Source: Massilia sp. Bi118
GTDB lineage: Bacteria > Pseudomonadota > Gammaproteobacteria > Burkholderiales > Burkholderiaceae_D
Direction of reading: 5' to 3'
DNA length: 64,000 nt
Assembly: GCF_918697865.1 (NCBI RefSeq)
Contig: NZ_CAKKMV010000009.1
Location: 62,001-126,000, forward strand
Of this stretch, positions 49,332 to 59,700 are shown one piece after another. The notes under the pieces are model-generated. The model was not told the origin of the DNA. It made no database searches and saw only the letters and a program-made list of their open reading frames with translations. The position numbers were made by a program, and so were the translations under genes. Each line of letters begins with the position of its first letter. Position 1 is the stretch's first letter.

Positions 49332-49454
49332 CGTCATTCCCGCGAAAGTGGGAATAGTGCCCCCGGCACTATTCCCTCCATGCTGAGTACGCGTAAAGCG
49401 AACCTTAGCTTTGTCGGAAACTCAGCATGGGTTCCCGCTTTCGCGGGAACGACG
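49332..49454. repeat. REP palindrome pair, class B, with nested hairpin
   Basis: Mirrored class B REP units surround a spacer that also holds a perfect 10-bp hairpin (GGAATAGTGC, CCCCG loop, GCACTATTCC at 49351-49375), absent in the other copies. It lies between liuR and liuA, which are in the same orientation. Confidence 0.85.
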
Positions 49455-49475
49455 AGCTAGTAGGTGAGCGCCTAC

Positions 49476-49913
49476 TTACGCCGCACTCCGCTCCTGCGGC
49501 TCCGCATCCCCATCGCGACCCGCATCCGCCAGCAGGCGCCGGCATTCTTCCTCGTGGACGGCGATCTCGGCCAGCGACATTTCGATGTCGGCGCGCTGCT
49601 GCTCGAGCGTTTCGCGCTGGTGCGCCAGGACGCCGAGGAAGCGGTTGATCTGGGCCGTGGTGTCCTTCGGCGACTCGTACATGTCGACGATGCTTTTGAT
49701 TTCCGACAGGGTCAGCCCCAGGCGCTTGCCGCGCAGGGTCAGTTTCAGTCGCGTGCGGTCGCGCGGGGTGTAGACGCGGTTGCGGCCGCCCTGTCCCTCG
49801 CGCATCGGGCTCAGCAAACCCTGATCTTCGTAGAAGCGGATGGCGCGGGCGGTGATGTCGAATTCGCGCGCCAGTTCGGCGATGGTGTAGGTGGGGCCCA
49901 TATTATTCTGCAT
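49476..49913 (-). CDS. liuR: MerR-family regulator LiuR
   Basis: The 145-aa regulator has the MerR N-terminal helix-turn-helix TIAELAREFDITARAIRFYEDQGLL and a C-terminal coiled coil (ETLEQQRADIEMSLAEI). LiuR represses branched-chain amino acid degradation genes in proteobacteria. It lies directly upstream of liuA on the same strand, the typical position. It carries its own palindrome upstream, so autoregulation is expected. Confidence 0.9.
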   Translation of the reverse strand: MQNNMGPTYTIAELAREFDITARAIRFYEDQGLLSPMREGQGGRNRVYTPRDRTRLKLTLRGKRLGLTLSEIKSIVDMYESPKDTTAQINRFLGVLAHQRETLEQQRADIEMSLAEIAVHEEECRRLLADAGRDGDAEPQERSAA

Positions 49914-49967
49914 AGTCGAAAATCACATAGAATCGCGGCTGCGCTTCTATTTCCCGCATTTTAGTTT

Positions 49968-49983
49968 CCGTTAACGTCAACGG
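49968..49983. promoter_or_regulatory. Candidate LiuR operator between liuR and the divergent hydrolase
   Basis: CCGTTAACGTCAACGG is a palindrome with one mismatched pair, 55 bp from the liuR start and 55 bp from the hydrolase start. It could control both directions. Confidence 0.7.
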
Positions 49984-50037
49984 CAATCTTGATTGCATTG
50001 TAGCGTGCAGCGCCGATCCACCACGAAAGAACTTCGC

Positions 50038-51090
50038 ATGAATCCTCTCGAATCCCAGCTCAGCTACCCCTTCGGCGATACGATCCCGCCCATCGGCACC
50101 GTGCACGACATCGCACCCGGCTTGCGCTGGCTGCGCATGCCGCTGCCCTTCGCCCTCGACCACATCAACCTGTGGCTGATGGACGACGGGGTCGAGGGAA
50201 GGGAAGGGCTGGCGCTGGTCGACTGCGGCGCCAGCACCGAGGCTACGCGTGCCGCCTGGGAGCAATTGTTTAAGGGCGCGATGGCTCAGCAGCCGCTGCT
50301 GCGCGTGTTCGCGACCCACTGCCATCCGGACCACGTCGGCCTGTCCGGCTGGCTGTGCGAGCGTTTTAAGGCGCCGTTCTGGACCAGCGCCGCCGAGTTC
50401 GGCTTCGCACGCATGATGGCGGCCGCGCTGCCGGGCGTGGACGGCCCATCGGCAATCCACCACTTCCAGCGCCACGGCCTGGTCGATCCGGCCATGCTCG
50501 AGCAGATGCAGGGCCGCCGCAATTATTATCCCTCGCTGGTGCCGGCCGTGCCGCCCGCCTATACCCGGCTGCAGGACGGCCAGCGCGTCGACATCGGCGG
50601 CCGCGAATGGCGCGTGATCACCGGCTTCGGCCACTCGCCCGAACACGTCTCGCTGTATGCGGAGGCGGGGCATATCCTGATTTCCGGCGACATGGTGCTG
50701 CCGCGCATTTCGACCAACGTGTCGGTGTTCGCGGTCGAGCCGGAAGGCGATCCGCTTGCCCAATATCTGGGCTCGCTGGACAAGTTTGCCGATCTGCCGG
50801 ACGACACCCTGGTGCTGCCCTCGCATGGCAAACCCTTCCGCGGCCTGCACGTGCGGATCGAACAGTTGCGCGCACACCACGTTGCGCGTCTGGAGGAGGT
50901 CCGTGCAGCCTGCACTGAGCCGCGCTCGGCAGTTGACATTGTCCCGCTGATGTTCCGGCGCCAGCTCGACGCCCACCAGCTCAGCTTTGCCGTCGGCGAG
51001 GCCTTAGCCCACCTGCATACGCTCTGGTACAGCGGTATCCTCGAGCGTGTAACCGGCGACGACGGCATCATCCGCTTTAAATTGCGCTGA
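50038..51090 (+). CDS. Metallo-beta-lactamase-fold hydrolase
   Basis: The 350-aa protein has the metal-binding motif THCHPDH (H94, H96, D98, H99), with GFGHSPEHVSLY and GDMVLPRIS farther on. The start at 50038 is chosen because it follows the palindrome and gives the normal N-terminus. Similar hydrolases lie next to liu genes in other proteobacteria and may be acyl-thioester hydrolases; the substrate is unknown. It is divergent from liuR. Confidence 0.88.
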   Translation: MNPLESQLSYPFGDTIPPIGTVHDIAPGLRWLRMPLPFALDHINLWLMDDGVEGREGLALVDCGASTEATRAAWEQLFKGAMAQQPLLRVFATHCHPDHVGLSGWLCERFKAPFWTSAAEFGFARMMAAALPGVDGPSAIHHFQRHGLVDPAMLEQMQGRRNYYPSLVPAVPPAYTRLQDGQRVDIGGREWRVITGFGHSPEHVSLYAEAGHILISGDMVLPRISTNVSVFAVEPEGDPLAQYLGSLDKFADLPDDTLVLPSHGKPFRGLHVRIEQLRAHHVARLEEVRAACTEPRSAVDIVPLMFRRQLDAHQLSFAVGEALAHLHTLWYSGILERVTGDDGIIRFKLR

Positions 51091-51122
51091 TTTCAGACAC
51101 TTCCAGTTGTCGGGAATTCCTG

Positions 51123-51152
51123 CGGGCAAGCTTTGAGCTTGCCCGTTTTCTT
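51123..51152 (+). terminator. Rho-independent terminator after the hydrolase gene
   Basis: CGGGCAAGC and GCTTGCCCG form a perfect 9-bp stem with a TTTGA loop, followed by TTTTCTTT, 33 bp after the stop. The rest of the 246-bp gap (51153-51336) is AT-richer and probably holds the next promoter. Confidence 0.85.
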
Positions 51153-51336
51153 TGCACGACTGAAATTCCACAAGCAAACGTTTTCTTTTTCCTGTAGGAT
51201 ATTTTTCACACTTACCTATTCTCTTACCGGAAAGCACGATAATTGCTGGACAGCACTGTGAGAATCGGTCAATACTCACATGTTTGTTACTTTCAGACTT
51301 TCCCGCTTCACATAAGGTCTGAACCATGGAGAAACC

Positions 51337-51780
51337 ATGACAGCCCTGCATGAACCACTAGTACCTCCGATGAATTCGACCAACGAGCGTGAGAGCTTCA
51401 GCGAGCGTTTGCAGCAAGCGCTGAAGAATGCCCACTACTCGCCGGACAGCCCGACACGGCTGGCGCGCGAATTTAACATTCGTTTCGAAGGCCGTCCGAT
51501 CACGGTCCACGCCGCCCGCAAATGGCTGGTTGGCGAAGCCATTCCGACCCAGGAAAAGCTGCGCATGATCGCCCAGTGGCTGGGCGTGCCGGCAGACTGG
51601 CTGCGCTTCGGCGGTTCCGAGAACGCCCCGGCCAACGGTGAAACCGCCGACGCATCGGCGCGTTTCGAATCGGCCGACGTCAAGCTGATCGCCGACCTGC
51701 AGCGCCTGGATGAGCATCACAAGCAGCTGGCACGCGAGTTCATCCGCATGCTGGTGCGCATGAACCACCAGCCGAAATAA
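51337..51780 (+). CDS. XRE-like helix-turn-helix transcriptional regulator
   Basis: The 147-aa protein has an HTH region around residues 36-84 (LAREFNIRF, VHAARKWLVGEAIPTQEKLRMIAQWLGVPADWLRFG), the phage-repressor-like pattern seen in Burkholderiales orphan regulators. A C-terminal helix-rich segment (LIADLQRLDEHHKQLAREFI) may dimerise. GGAG lies 5 bases before the ATG. Target is unknown. Confidence 0.85.
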   Translation: MTALHEPLVPPMNSTNERESFSERLQQALKNAHYSPDSPTRLAREFNIRFEGRPITVHAARKWLVGEAIPTQEKLRMIAQWLGVPADWLRFGGSENAPANGETADASARFESADVKLIADLQRLDEHHKQLAREFIRMLVRMNHQPK

Positions 51781-51790
51781 TTCCTGTCCA

Positions 51791-51840
51791 TACAAGAACG
51801 GCCCGGCCCGGGAATCCCCGCGCCGGGCTCTTGTCATTTT
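51791..51840 (+). terminator. Candidate terminator after the XRE-like gene
   Basis: ACAAGAACGGCCCGGC and GCCGGGCTCTTGT can pair imperfectly (with a bulge) and are followed by CATTTTTATT. The match is moderate. Confidence 0.55.
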
Positions 51841-51957
51841 TATTCCTTACTGCAATTTTTCTTCAAACGGACGGCACAAATGGCCGAGTCTCGCGCATAA
51901 TCTACACGCTACTGGCGCCCGCCAGCGTTATCGGTCATATAAGGATGCAGTGCCCTC

Positions 51958-52131
51958 ATGATTAATAACTACAGCAGTACCGCGCAGTTGAAAGACCTCA
52001 TGACCGCGCCGCCGATGACAGCGGCGCAACACGCAGAAATCATGCGCAAGCGTAACGAGCAACGCAGGAAAATCGAAGACGCAAGAGAAGCAAGGAAGGA
52101 AGAGCAGGAAAGGTACGGGGAACGACGCTGA
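51958..52131 (+). CDS. Small hypothetical protein (57 aa), charged and helical
   Basis: An ATG at 51958 opens a 57-codon frame ending at 52131, next to the convergent ubiX. A ribosome-binding-like AAGGA lies about 12 bases upstream, rather far. The product has an Arg/Lys/Glu-rich C-terminal helix (RKRNEQRRKIEDAREA). It fills the gap between the XRE-like gene and ubiX. No family recognised; expression unproven. Confidence 0.5.
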   Translation: MINNYSSTAQLKDLMTAPPMTAAQHAEIMRKRNEQRRKIEDAREARKEEQERYGERR

Positions 52132-52719
52132 TCAGGCGTCTTTCATGCCGCCCCAGCGCGGCGCGAGATCATTCTCGATCCCCAGCAGGTCGATGACACG
52201 TGCGACCGTGTGGTCGACCATCTCGGCTATGCTGCCCGGCTTGTTATAAAAGCTCGGCAGCGGCGGGAATACGATGCCGCCCATCTCGGTGACGGCCGTC
52301 ATATTGCGCAGGTGCGCCAGGTTGAACGGCGTCTCCCGCACCATCAGCACCAGGCGCCGGCGTTCCTTCAGGATCACGTCGGCCGCGCGTGCGATCAGAT
52401 TATCCGAGATGCCATGGGCGACCGCCGCCAGGGTCTTCATCGAACAGGGTGCGACCACCATGCCGTCGGTCTGGAACGAGCCGCTGGCGATCGAGGCGCC
52501 GATTTCGCGGTTCTTGTGCACTACGTGAGCGAGCGCTTCCACATCGCGCCTTTGCAGGCCGACTTCCTGATGCAGGGTGAGGGACGCGGCGTCGGAAATG
52601 ACCAGGTGGGTCTCGACGCCGGGGATGGCGCGCAGCCGCTCGAGCAGCCGCACGCCGTAGACCGCGCCGGTCGCGCCGGTGATGGCGACGACGATCCGGC
52701 GTGGCCTCGGATCAGCCAT
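52132..52719 (-). CDS. ubiX: Flavin prenyltransferase UbiX
   Basis: The 195-aa flavoprotein shows [46 protein letters not shown] and [17 protein letters not shown], the UbiX/Pad1 pattern. It makes prenylated FMN for the UbiD-family decarboxylase of ubiquinone synthesis. Its start overlaps the grxD stop by 8 bp. It is the downstream gene of a grxD-ubiX pair. Confidence 0.95.
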   Translation of the reverse strand: MADPRPRRIVVAITGATGAVYGVRLLERLRAIPGVETHLVISDAASLTLHQEVGLQRRDVEALAHVVHKNREIGASIASGSFQTDGMVVAPCSMKTLAAVAHGISDNLIARAADVILKERRRLVLMVRETPFNLAHLRNMTAVTEMGGIVFPPLPSFYNKPGSIAEMVDHTVARVIDLLGIENDLAPRWGGMKDA

Positions 52720-53035
52720 TCTGCTGCTTGTTGATCAGGGCTTGCAGTTCGCCGGATTCGTACATTTCGGTCATGATGTCCGAGCCGCCGACGAATTCGC
52801 CGTTCACGTACAGCTGCGGGATGGTCGGCCAGTTCGAGAATTCCTTGATGCCCTGGCGGACTTCCGCATCTTCCAGCACGTTCACGGTGGCAATGTTATC
52901 GACGCCGCAAGCCTTCAGGATTTGGATCGCACGGCCGGAAAAGCCGCATTGCGGGAACTGGGCGGTGCCCTTCATGAACAGCACGACCGGCGTCTTGGTG
53001 ACGGTGTCTTTGATCCAGTTTTGTACGTCGCTCAT
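52712..53035 (-). CDS. grxD: Monothiol glutaredoxin GrxD (Grx4 type)
   Basis: The 107-aa protein has the CGFS active-site motif in [14 protein letters not shown] and [17 protein letters not shown]. Monothiol Grx4 binds and transfers [2Fe-2S] clusters with BolA. The start at 53035 gives the usual N-terminus ([10 protein letters not shown]). Confidence 0.95.
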   Translation of the reverse strand: MSDVQNWIKDTVTKTPVVLFMKGTAQFPQCGFSGRAIQILKACGVDNIATVNVLEDAEVRQGIKEFSNWPTIPQLYVNGEFVGGSDIMTEMYESGELQALINKQQNG

Positions 53036-53102
53036 TTGGTTTTGCCTTCGGGGTGAAATTTGGGAGGATGGCGGCATTTTATAAGAAAACGTGAATATAC
53101 GC

Positions 53103-53130
53103 CGTCGTCCCCGCGGAGGCGGGGATGACG
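53103..53130. repeat. Single REP unit
   Basis: CGTCGTCCCCGCGGAGGCGGGGATGACG has arms CCCCGC and GCGGGG, an unpaired single copy between tex and grxD. The mirrored partner is missing. Confidence 0.75.
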
Positions 53131-53154
53131 TGGAATCTGCCGCTGCAGACGGGT

Positions 53155-55509
53155 TTACTTCTTCAGCTTGGCAAACGCCGCCGCCATCGCGCCGCCGCTC
53201 GGGGCCGCCGCACGTTCCTGGCGCTGCTGTTGCTGCCCCATGCGCTTGCGGTCGTCGCGGTCGCCGCGCTGCTGCGGTTGCGAACCGGCTTGCGGCGCCG
53301 CGTCCGACAGACGCATGGTCAGCGCGATGCGCTTGCGCCTGGCGTCGACTTCCAGCACTTTGACTTTTACTACCTGGCCGGCTTTCACCACCGTGTGCGG
53401 ATCTTTCACGAACGTGTTCGACAGCGCCGAGATATGCACCAGGCCATCCTGGTGCACGCCGATGTCGACGAAGGCGCCGAAGGCGGCGACATTGGTCACC
53501 ACGCCTTCCAGGATCATGTCCGGACGCAGGTCCGAGATCTCTTCCACGCCTTCTTTAAACGTGGCGGTGGTGAATTCAGGACGCGGATCGCGGCCCGGTT
53601 TTTCCAGTTCCTTCAGGATGTCGCTGACGGTCGGCACGCCGAATTTTTCATCGGCATACTTGGCCGGGTTCAGGGTCTTCACCAGCGAGCCGTCGCCGAT
53701 CACGGTCTTGATGTCGCGCTTGATGTCGGCCAGGATCTTCTCGACCACCGGATACGACTCCGGGTGGACCGCCGATGCATCCAGCGGATTATCGCCGTTC
53801 ATGACGCGCAGGAAGCCGGCCGCCTGCTCGAAGGTTTTATCGCCCAGGCGCGGCACCTTCTTCAGTGCGGCGCGCGAGGAGAAGGCGCCCTGCATGTCGC
53901 GGTAGGTGACGATGCTCTGCGCCACGCTGGCGGACAGGCCCGACACGCGCGCCAGCAGTGGCGCCGAGGCCGTGTTGACGTCCACGCCGACGGCATTCAC
54001 GCAATCCTCGACCACGGCGTCGAGCTGGCGCGCGAGCTGGGTCTGCGAGACGTCGTGCTGGTACTGGCCGACGCCGATCGATTTCGGGTCGATTTTTACG
54101 AGTTCCGCCAGCGGGTCCTGCAGGCGGCGCGCGATCGACACGGCGCCGCGGATGGAGACGTCCAGGTCCGGCAGTTCGCGCGAAGCGAATTCCGACGCCG
54201 AATACACCGAGGCCCCAGCCTCCGACACCACGATCTTCGTGAGCTTGAGCTCAGGCCTCTGCTTGATCAGGTCCTGGGCCAGCTTATCGGTCTCGCGCGA
54301 GGCGGTGCCGTTGCCGATCGAGACCAGCGATACATTGTGCTTCGCGGCCAGCTGGCCCAGCACATGCAGCGAACCGTCCCAGTCGTTGCGCGGCGCATGC
54401 GGGTAGATGGTGGCGGTGTCGACCACCTTGCCGGTCGGGTCGACCACGGCCACTTTGACGCCGGTGCGCAGGCCCGGGTCCAGGCCCATGGTGGCGCGCG
54501 GGCCGGCCGGGGCGGCCAGCAGCAGGGCCTTCAGGTTGCGCGCGAAGACCTGGATCGCGTCCGTCTCCGCCTTGTCGCGGAGAAGCCCCATCAGTTCCGT
54601 CTCGATGTACATGAAGCTCTTCACGCGCCAGGTCCAGCGCGCGGTGTCGAGCAGCCACTTGTCGGCCGGGCGTCCCGCGCCCTTGATGCCGAAGCGCGCC
54701 GCGATCCGGGCTTCGCAGGGATTGAGCGGGGAATCCCACTTCGGCTTTTCCTCTTCGGTATCCAGGCGCAGGGTCACGTCGAGTACACCTTCGCGGCGGC
54801 CGCGCATCAGCGCCAGCGCGCGGTGCGAAGGCACGCTGGACAGCGGCTCGGCGTATTCGAAATAGTCGGCAAACTTCTCGCCTTCTTCCTGTTTTCCCTC
54901 CACCACCCTGGACTCGACCACGCCGTGGTCCTGCACGTATTCGCGCAGCGCTTGCAGCAATTCCGCGTCTTCGGCGAAGCGCTCCATCAGAATCTGGCGC
55001 GCGCCGTCCAGCGCCGCCTTGGTGTCCGGCACGCCGGGGTTGTTCACGCCATCGGCATTGGCAAACGCTTCGCGCAGGTATTGGGCGGCCACGTCTTCGG
55101 GATTCTGCGCCGGGTCGGCCAGCAGCGAGTCCGCCAGCGGCGCCAGGCCGGCCTCGATCGCGATCTGGGCCTTGGTGCGGCGCTTCTGCTTATAGGGCAG
55201 GTAGAGGTCTTCGAGGCGGGTCTTGTCTTCGGCCAGCGAGATCGCCTGCAGCAGCTCCGGCGTCATCTTGTTCTGTTCCGTGATCGAGGCGATCACCGAG
55301 GCGCGGCGCTCTTCGAGTTCGCGCAGGTAGCGCAGGCGTTCTTCCAGCAGGCGCAGCTGGATGTCGTCCAGGCCGCCCGTCGCTTCCTTTCGGTAGCGGG
55401 CGATGAAGGGCACGGTCGCGCCCTCGTCGAGGAGGGCGACGGCGGCGGCCACCTGGGCCGGTTTGGCGGACAGTTCTTGGGCGAGGCGTTGTTCGATCGA
55501 GGGCAGCAT
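53155..55509 (-). CDS. tex: Tex family S1-domain RNA-binding protein
   Basis: The 784-aa protein has the Tex layout: an N-terminal helical region with [15 protein letters not shown], a YqgF-like RNase H fold ([17 protein letters not shown]), two helix-hairpin-helix motifs ([19 protein letters not shown]) and a C-terminal S1 domain ([29 protein letters not shown] in shorter segments). Tex is a conserved transcription-associated nucleic-acid-binding protein. The C-terminal 50 residues are Gln/Arg-rich. Confidence 0.96.
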   Translation of the reverse strand: MLPSIEQRLAQELSAKPAQVAAAVALLDEGATVPFIARYRKEATGGLDDIQLRLLEERLRYLRELEERRASVIASITEQNKMTPELLQAISLAEDKTRLEDLYLPYKQKRRTKAQIAIEAGLAPLADSLLADPAQNPEDVAAQYLREAFANADGVNNPGVPDTKAALDGARQILMERFAEDAELLQALREYVQDHGVVESRVVEGKQEEGEKFADYFEYAEPLSSVPSHRALALMRGRREGVLDVTLRLDTEEEKPKWDSPLNPCEARIAARFGIKGAGRPADKWLLDTARWTWRVKSFMYIETELMGLLRDKAETDAIQVFARNLKALLLAAPAGPRATMGLDPGLRTGVKVAVVDPTGKVVDTATIYPHAPRNDWDGSLHVLGQLAAKHNVSLVSIGNGTASRETDKLAQDLIKQRPELKLTKIVVSEAGASVYSASEFASRELPDLDVSIRGAVSIARRLQDPLAELVKIDPKSIGVGQYQHDVSQTQLARQLDAVVEDCVNAVGVDVNTASAPLLARVSGLSASVAQSIVTYRDMQGAFSSRAALKKVPRLGDKTFEQAAGFLRVMNGDNPLDASAVHPESYPVVEKILADIKRDIKTVIGDGSLVKTLNPAKYADEKFGVPTVSDILKELEKPGRDPRPEFTTATFKEGVEEISDLRPDMILEGVVTNVAAFGAFVDIGVHQDGLVHISALSNTFVKDPHTVVKAGQVVKVKVLEVDARRKRIALTMRLSDAAPQAGSQPQQRGDRDDRKRMGQQQQRQERAAAPSGGAMAAAFAKLKK

Positions 55510-55596
55510 GGGACGCAGAATCAGTAGGTCAGGCGGTCAATGATACGCAAACCCGCCGGATGCGCCAGTCTTGACAGCCCGATTCGAACATGCGTC

Positions 55597-56142
55597 TCAG
55601 CCGGGCAGAGGGCCGCGTGGCTGGCGAATTTTCAGCAGCAGGCGCAGGATGCCATAGGGTACCAGCAGCGCCCACACGCCGAGGATGAGGCCCAGCACCA
55701 CCAGTGAAGGCGTCGACAGGCGCTGCAGGATCCCCTGCTGGTTCATCAGGATGCACCACACCGTCAAGGGCGTCGCGCTGGCCACGAGCACCCCCAGCAG
55801 CTGCTTGAACTTCTTCATGCGCGAGGCCGCGTCGGTGAAGATTCGCGGCGCCTTGCCGTTGACGGCGGGGATGCGCCAGTACTGCCAGCCGACCGTGGTC
55901 GCGGCCAGGGTCCAGCCGGCATCCCGCATCAGCTGGTGGAAATCGGTCTCGCTGGCGGTGCCCGCATAATTGACGCGGTAGACGATATCGGCCGGCGCAG
56001 CGCGTCGGAAGGTCCAGAAACACAGTGGATTCACCTTTACCAGGTGCAGTCCCTGCTGCGCCATTTCACGCAGCCAGAACTCTTGCTCCTCGTCCTGGTC
56101 GGCCCAGAAGAGCTTGAACCTGGTGATCGTCGTCTCGCTCAT
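55597..56142 (-). CDS. DUF2812-type membrane protein
   Basis: The 181-aa protein starts at 56142, overlapping padR by 4 bp. The first 100 residues (FKLFWADQDEEQEFWLREMAQQGLHLVKVNPLCFWTF in pieces) are DUF2812-like, followed by two membrane helices near residues 115-165. DUF2812 proteins are usually encoded next to PadR regulators, as here. Function is unknown; repression by PadR is likely. Confidence 0.82.
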   Translation of the reverse strand: MSETTITRFKLFWADQDEEQEFWLREMAQQGLHLVKVNPLCFWTFRRAAPADIVYRVNYAGTASETDFHQLMRDAGWTLAATTVGWQYWRIPAVNGKAPRIFTDAASRMKKFKQLLGVLVASATPLTVWCILMNQQGILQRLSTPSLVVLGLILGVWALLVPYGILRLLLKIRQPRGPLPG

Positions 56143-56477
56143 GCCGCCTTCTCCTCGTTTTGTTGGTTCAGTACAAATTGGCCATTGCGCGCCATGGTCA
56201 TCAGGCGCCGCACTTGTTCGGCCAGCACCAGCCTGCCCTTGTCCGTCAACTGGTAGGTCTTGCGCCGGTCCTGCTCGCTGACCTTTTCGATCAGCGCCTG
56301 TTTTTCCAATGCGGCAAAGGCGCCATACAGGGTGCCCGGGCCGATCACCACCTGTCCCTCGCTCATGGCCTCGACCTTCTGCATCAGCGCATAGCCGTGC
56401 AGGGGCTCGTCGAGCGCCGCCATGACGTAGTAGGTGGCTTCCGATAAGGGAAGATATTTGCTGACATCGGTGTCCAA
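56139..56477 (-). CDS. PadR-family transcriptional regulator
   Basis: The 112-aa winged-helix protein has LPLSEATYYVMAALDEPLHGYALMQKVE and PGTLYGAFAALEKQALI, the PadR signature. The best start is TTG at 56477. It forms a two-gene unit with the DUF2812 gene and probably represses it. Confidence 0.9.
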   Translation of the reverse strand: MDTDVSKYLPLSEATYYVMAALDEPLHGYALMQKVEAMSEGQVVIGPGTLYGAFAALEKQALIEKVSEQDRRKTYQLTDKGRLVLAEQVRRLMTMARNGQFVLNQQNEEKAA

Positions 56478-56510
56478 TCGGGCTCCCCGGTAAGTATATC
56501 GGCATCCGAC

Positions 56511-56527
56511 ATATCGTTGATCGATAT
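56511..56527. promoter_or_regulatory. Inverted repeat upstream of padR
   Basis: ATATCG and CGATAT, separated by TTGAT, form a perfect 6-bp inverted repeat 34 bp before padR, a plausible PadR site. Nearby TCGGCATCCGA is a second small palindrome. Confidence 0.4.
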
Positions 56528-56755
56528 AGTAGCAGCCTTTTCTAATTCCGGAACCGTGGCGAAGTGAAGCGGTCCATCAACATATTGGCCGCGCTCGTTC
56601 GTGTGGGGGTGGTGCAAACGCGCAGAAGCGTGTAACTTTTCTCTCTTTCGGCCAGTAAAGATTTCTTGGCAAGGTGCGATTCCGAACAAAACAGAACGGA
56701 GCGCATGAACGATAATATCGGTTGTTGTTTTTCTTCATACAGACTCGTGAGACCC

Positions 56756-59700
56756 ATGCACACAGTTGATTTTCATCGCGACGACACCAGCGAGGCACCA
56801 CCAGCCCGAGCGCCTGCACGCGCGCCGGCCCTGCCCGCCCCGGTGTTGAGCTGGCTGCAAAGGGTCGAAGCGGCAGCACATCCCCAGCCGAAGCTGACCG
56901 CGGAAGTCGCCGACCCCAAAGCCGTCCAGTACAAATTCGTTTATGTCATGGCCCCGACCAGCGGCGGCCGTCATGTCGCGGTGTGCCTGTGCAAGGCCCG
57001 CCTGCGCCCGAACGGCGACGTGGCCGCGGCCAGCCCGGTCGGCGAAGTGTTTTCGCTGCTGTCGGCGCCGCCCGCTTACCTGGAAGGCGACGACGAGGAT
57101 CTGGTCCGTTTCTTCATCGCCATGCGCAGCGGTTCGAACCAGAGTACCAGCGCCACCGAGCCGAAGGGCAAGGTCGGCGCCATCCTGCTGCAGCAGCTGC
57201 TGGAGCAGGGCAAGCTGCTGTGGGCGAACTCGTGGTCGGACATGGGCAATGGTTTGCTGTATCCGCTGCAGGCCGGTCCGGTCCGCAAGGCCAGCCTGGC
57301 CTGGCGCGACGAAGGCCGCACAGCCAAGCTCGGCTGGTCGGTGGAGCCGGCCAAGGGCGCGACCCATGCCGGCGCCGACCTGGTCGACTACATGCTGCCG
57401 ACCGATCCGCCGTGGTATATCGACAATCTGTCCTGCGGGCCTCTCGAGCTGAACCGTGGCGGCATCGACATCTCGCTGGCCGACCTGCAGGCACTGGTGG
57501 CCCAGGCCCCTATGCTTGCCGGCAACGACAAAAAGCGCGTCTCGCAACTGCTGCTGGCGCACGGCCTGCAGCAGCTGATGCCGCTGCCGCAGCCGCTCAC
57601 CCAGCGCCTGCGCGACGACGTCAAGCCGGTGCCGCACCTGATGCTGGACGCGATTCCGGTCGCCGAAGGCACGGGCCAGCGCTGGCAGGACTTTGCGGTC
57701 CTGGCCTTCGACTATGACGGCCAGCGCATCTCCTTCGACCCCGCCCAGCGCGTGGTGCGCCAGATCGGCGACGTCACCGAGGTCATTGCCCGCGACGAAG
57801 CCGCCGAGGCGAAAGCGCTCGACATCCTCAACAAGATGGGCTTCCGCAAGCCGGCTTCGGCGCCGCTGAGCACCCTGTCCGGCGCCCTGCTGCTGGATGG
57901 CCAGGCGCAGTGGCTGCGCTTTGCCGGCAACGACCTCGAATCGCTGACCGACCTCGGCTGGCAAGTGCAGAAATCGGCCAAGTACCGCTACGACGTGGTG
58001 CCGGTCGAGGACTGGTATGCCGACATCGACGAGCCGCCGGAAGCGGGCAATGCCTGGTTCGAACTGGAGCTGGGCATCGTCGTCAACAGCAAGCGCGTGC
58101 CGCTGCTGCCGGTGCTGGTCCAGCTGATCCGCAATGCGCCGCTGGATTTCAATCCGGAAGTGCTGGCCGCGCACCAGGAAGCCGACCAGATGCTGGCGAC
58201 CCTGTCCGACGGCGTGCGCGTGGCGCTGCCCTGGGGCCGCGTCAAGCCCATCCTGTCGACCCTGGGCGAACTGTATTTCAACGACAAGATCAAGGCCAGG
58301 GTCCGCCTGTCGACCCTGGACGCGGCGCGCCTGGAAGAGCTGGCGCGCGGCGCCGAGTTCACCTGGACCGGCGGCGAACGCCTGCGCGAAACCGGCCGCA
58401 AGCTGAGCCAGTTCGGCAAGGTGAAAAAGGTCGAGGCGCCGGCCGGCCTGCAGGCGACCCTGCGCGACTACCAGCTGGACGGCCTTGCTTGGATGCAATT
58501 CCTGCGCGAATATGACCTGGGCGGCATCCTGGCCGACGACATGGGTCTCGGTAAAACCGTGCAGACCATCGCCCACATCCTGACGGAAAAGGAAGCGGGC
58601 CGCCTGACCAATCCGGCGCTGGTGATCGCCCCGACCAGCCTGATGATGAACTGGATGGAAGAAGCCGCGCGCTTCGCCCCCAGCCTGAAGGTGCTGCTGC
58701 TGCAGGGCAAGGAGCGCATGGAGCTGTTCGACCAGATCGACGGCGCCGACATCGTGCTGACCACCTACGCCCTGCTGCCGCGCGACGAGGAAAAGCTGCG
58801 CGAGCACGAGTACCACCTGGTGATCCTGGACGAATCGCACTACATCAAGAACACCCGCTCGAAGGCGGCGCAGACGGCCGGCTCGCTGAACGCGCGCCAC
58901 CGCCTGTGCCTGTCCGGCACGCCGCTCGAGAATCACCTGGGCGAGCTGTGGTCGCAGTTCCACTTCCTGCTGCCGGGACTGCTCGGCGACGAGAAGACCT
59001 TCAACAGCCAGTTCCGCCACCCGATCGAACGCCAGGACGACCCGGTGCGCCGCATGCTGCTGAACCGCCGCATCAAGCCTTTCCTGCTGCGCCGGACCAA
59101 GGACAATGTTGCCAAGGAACTGCCGCAAAAGACGGAGATGATCCGCCGCATCGAGATCAGCGGCCCGCAGCGCGACCTCTACGAGACCGTGCGCCTGGCA
59201 ATGGACAAGAAGGTGCGCGAGGAAATCGACCGCAAGGGCGTGGCGCGCAGCCAGATCGTGATCCTGGAAGCGCTGCTCAAGCTTCGCCAGGTCTGCTGCG
59301 ACCCGCGCCTGGTCAAATCCATGCCGTCGCGCAAGAACACGGCGGCGATTTCGGCCAAGCTGACCGACCTGATGCAGATGGTCGACGACCTGCTGGGAGA
59401 GGGCCGCAAGATCCTGGTGTTCTCGCAGTTCACCAGCATGCTGGCCCTGATCGAGGAAGAGCTGGAAGCGCGCGGCATCCGCTATGCGCTGCTGACCGGC
59501 GAAACCCGCGACCGCTCGGCCCAGGTGGCCGCCTTCCAGCAGGGCGCGGTGCCGATCTTCCTGATCAGCCTGAAAGCCGGCGGCGTCGGCCTGAACCTGA
59601 CCGCGGCCGACACCGTGATCCACTACGATCCATGGTGGAACCCGGCCGCCGAAAACCAGGCCACCGACCGCGCCTGGCGCATCGGCCAGGACAAGCCGGT

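Noticed and set aside
53125-55527. 800-codon forward frame over tex
   Set aside because: Shadow of tex; low-complexity His/Arg/Gly-rich product with no domain.
56705-56755. Earlier ATG of the SNF2 gene
   Set aside because: It has a good ribosome-binding site, but the 17 codons added are AT-rich and unlike the gene; kept as an alternative only.
56735-59623. 962-codon frame opposite the SNF2 gene
   Set aside because: Antisense shadow; the forward frame has complete helicase motifs.
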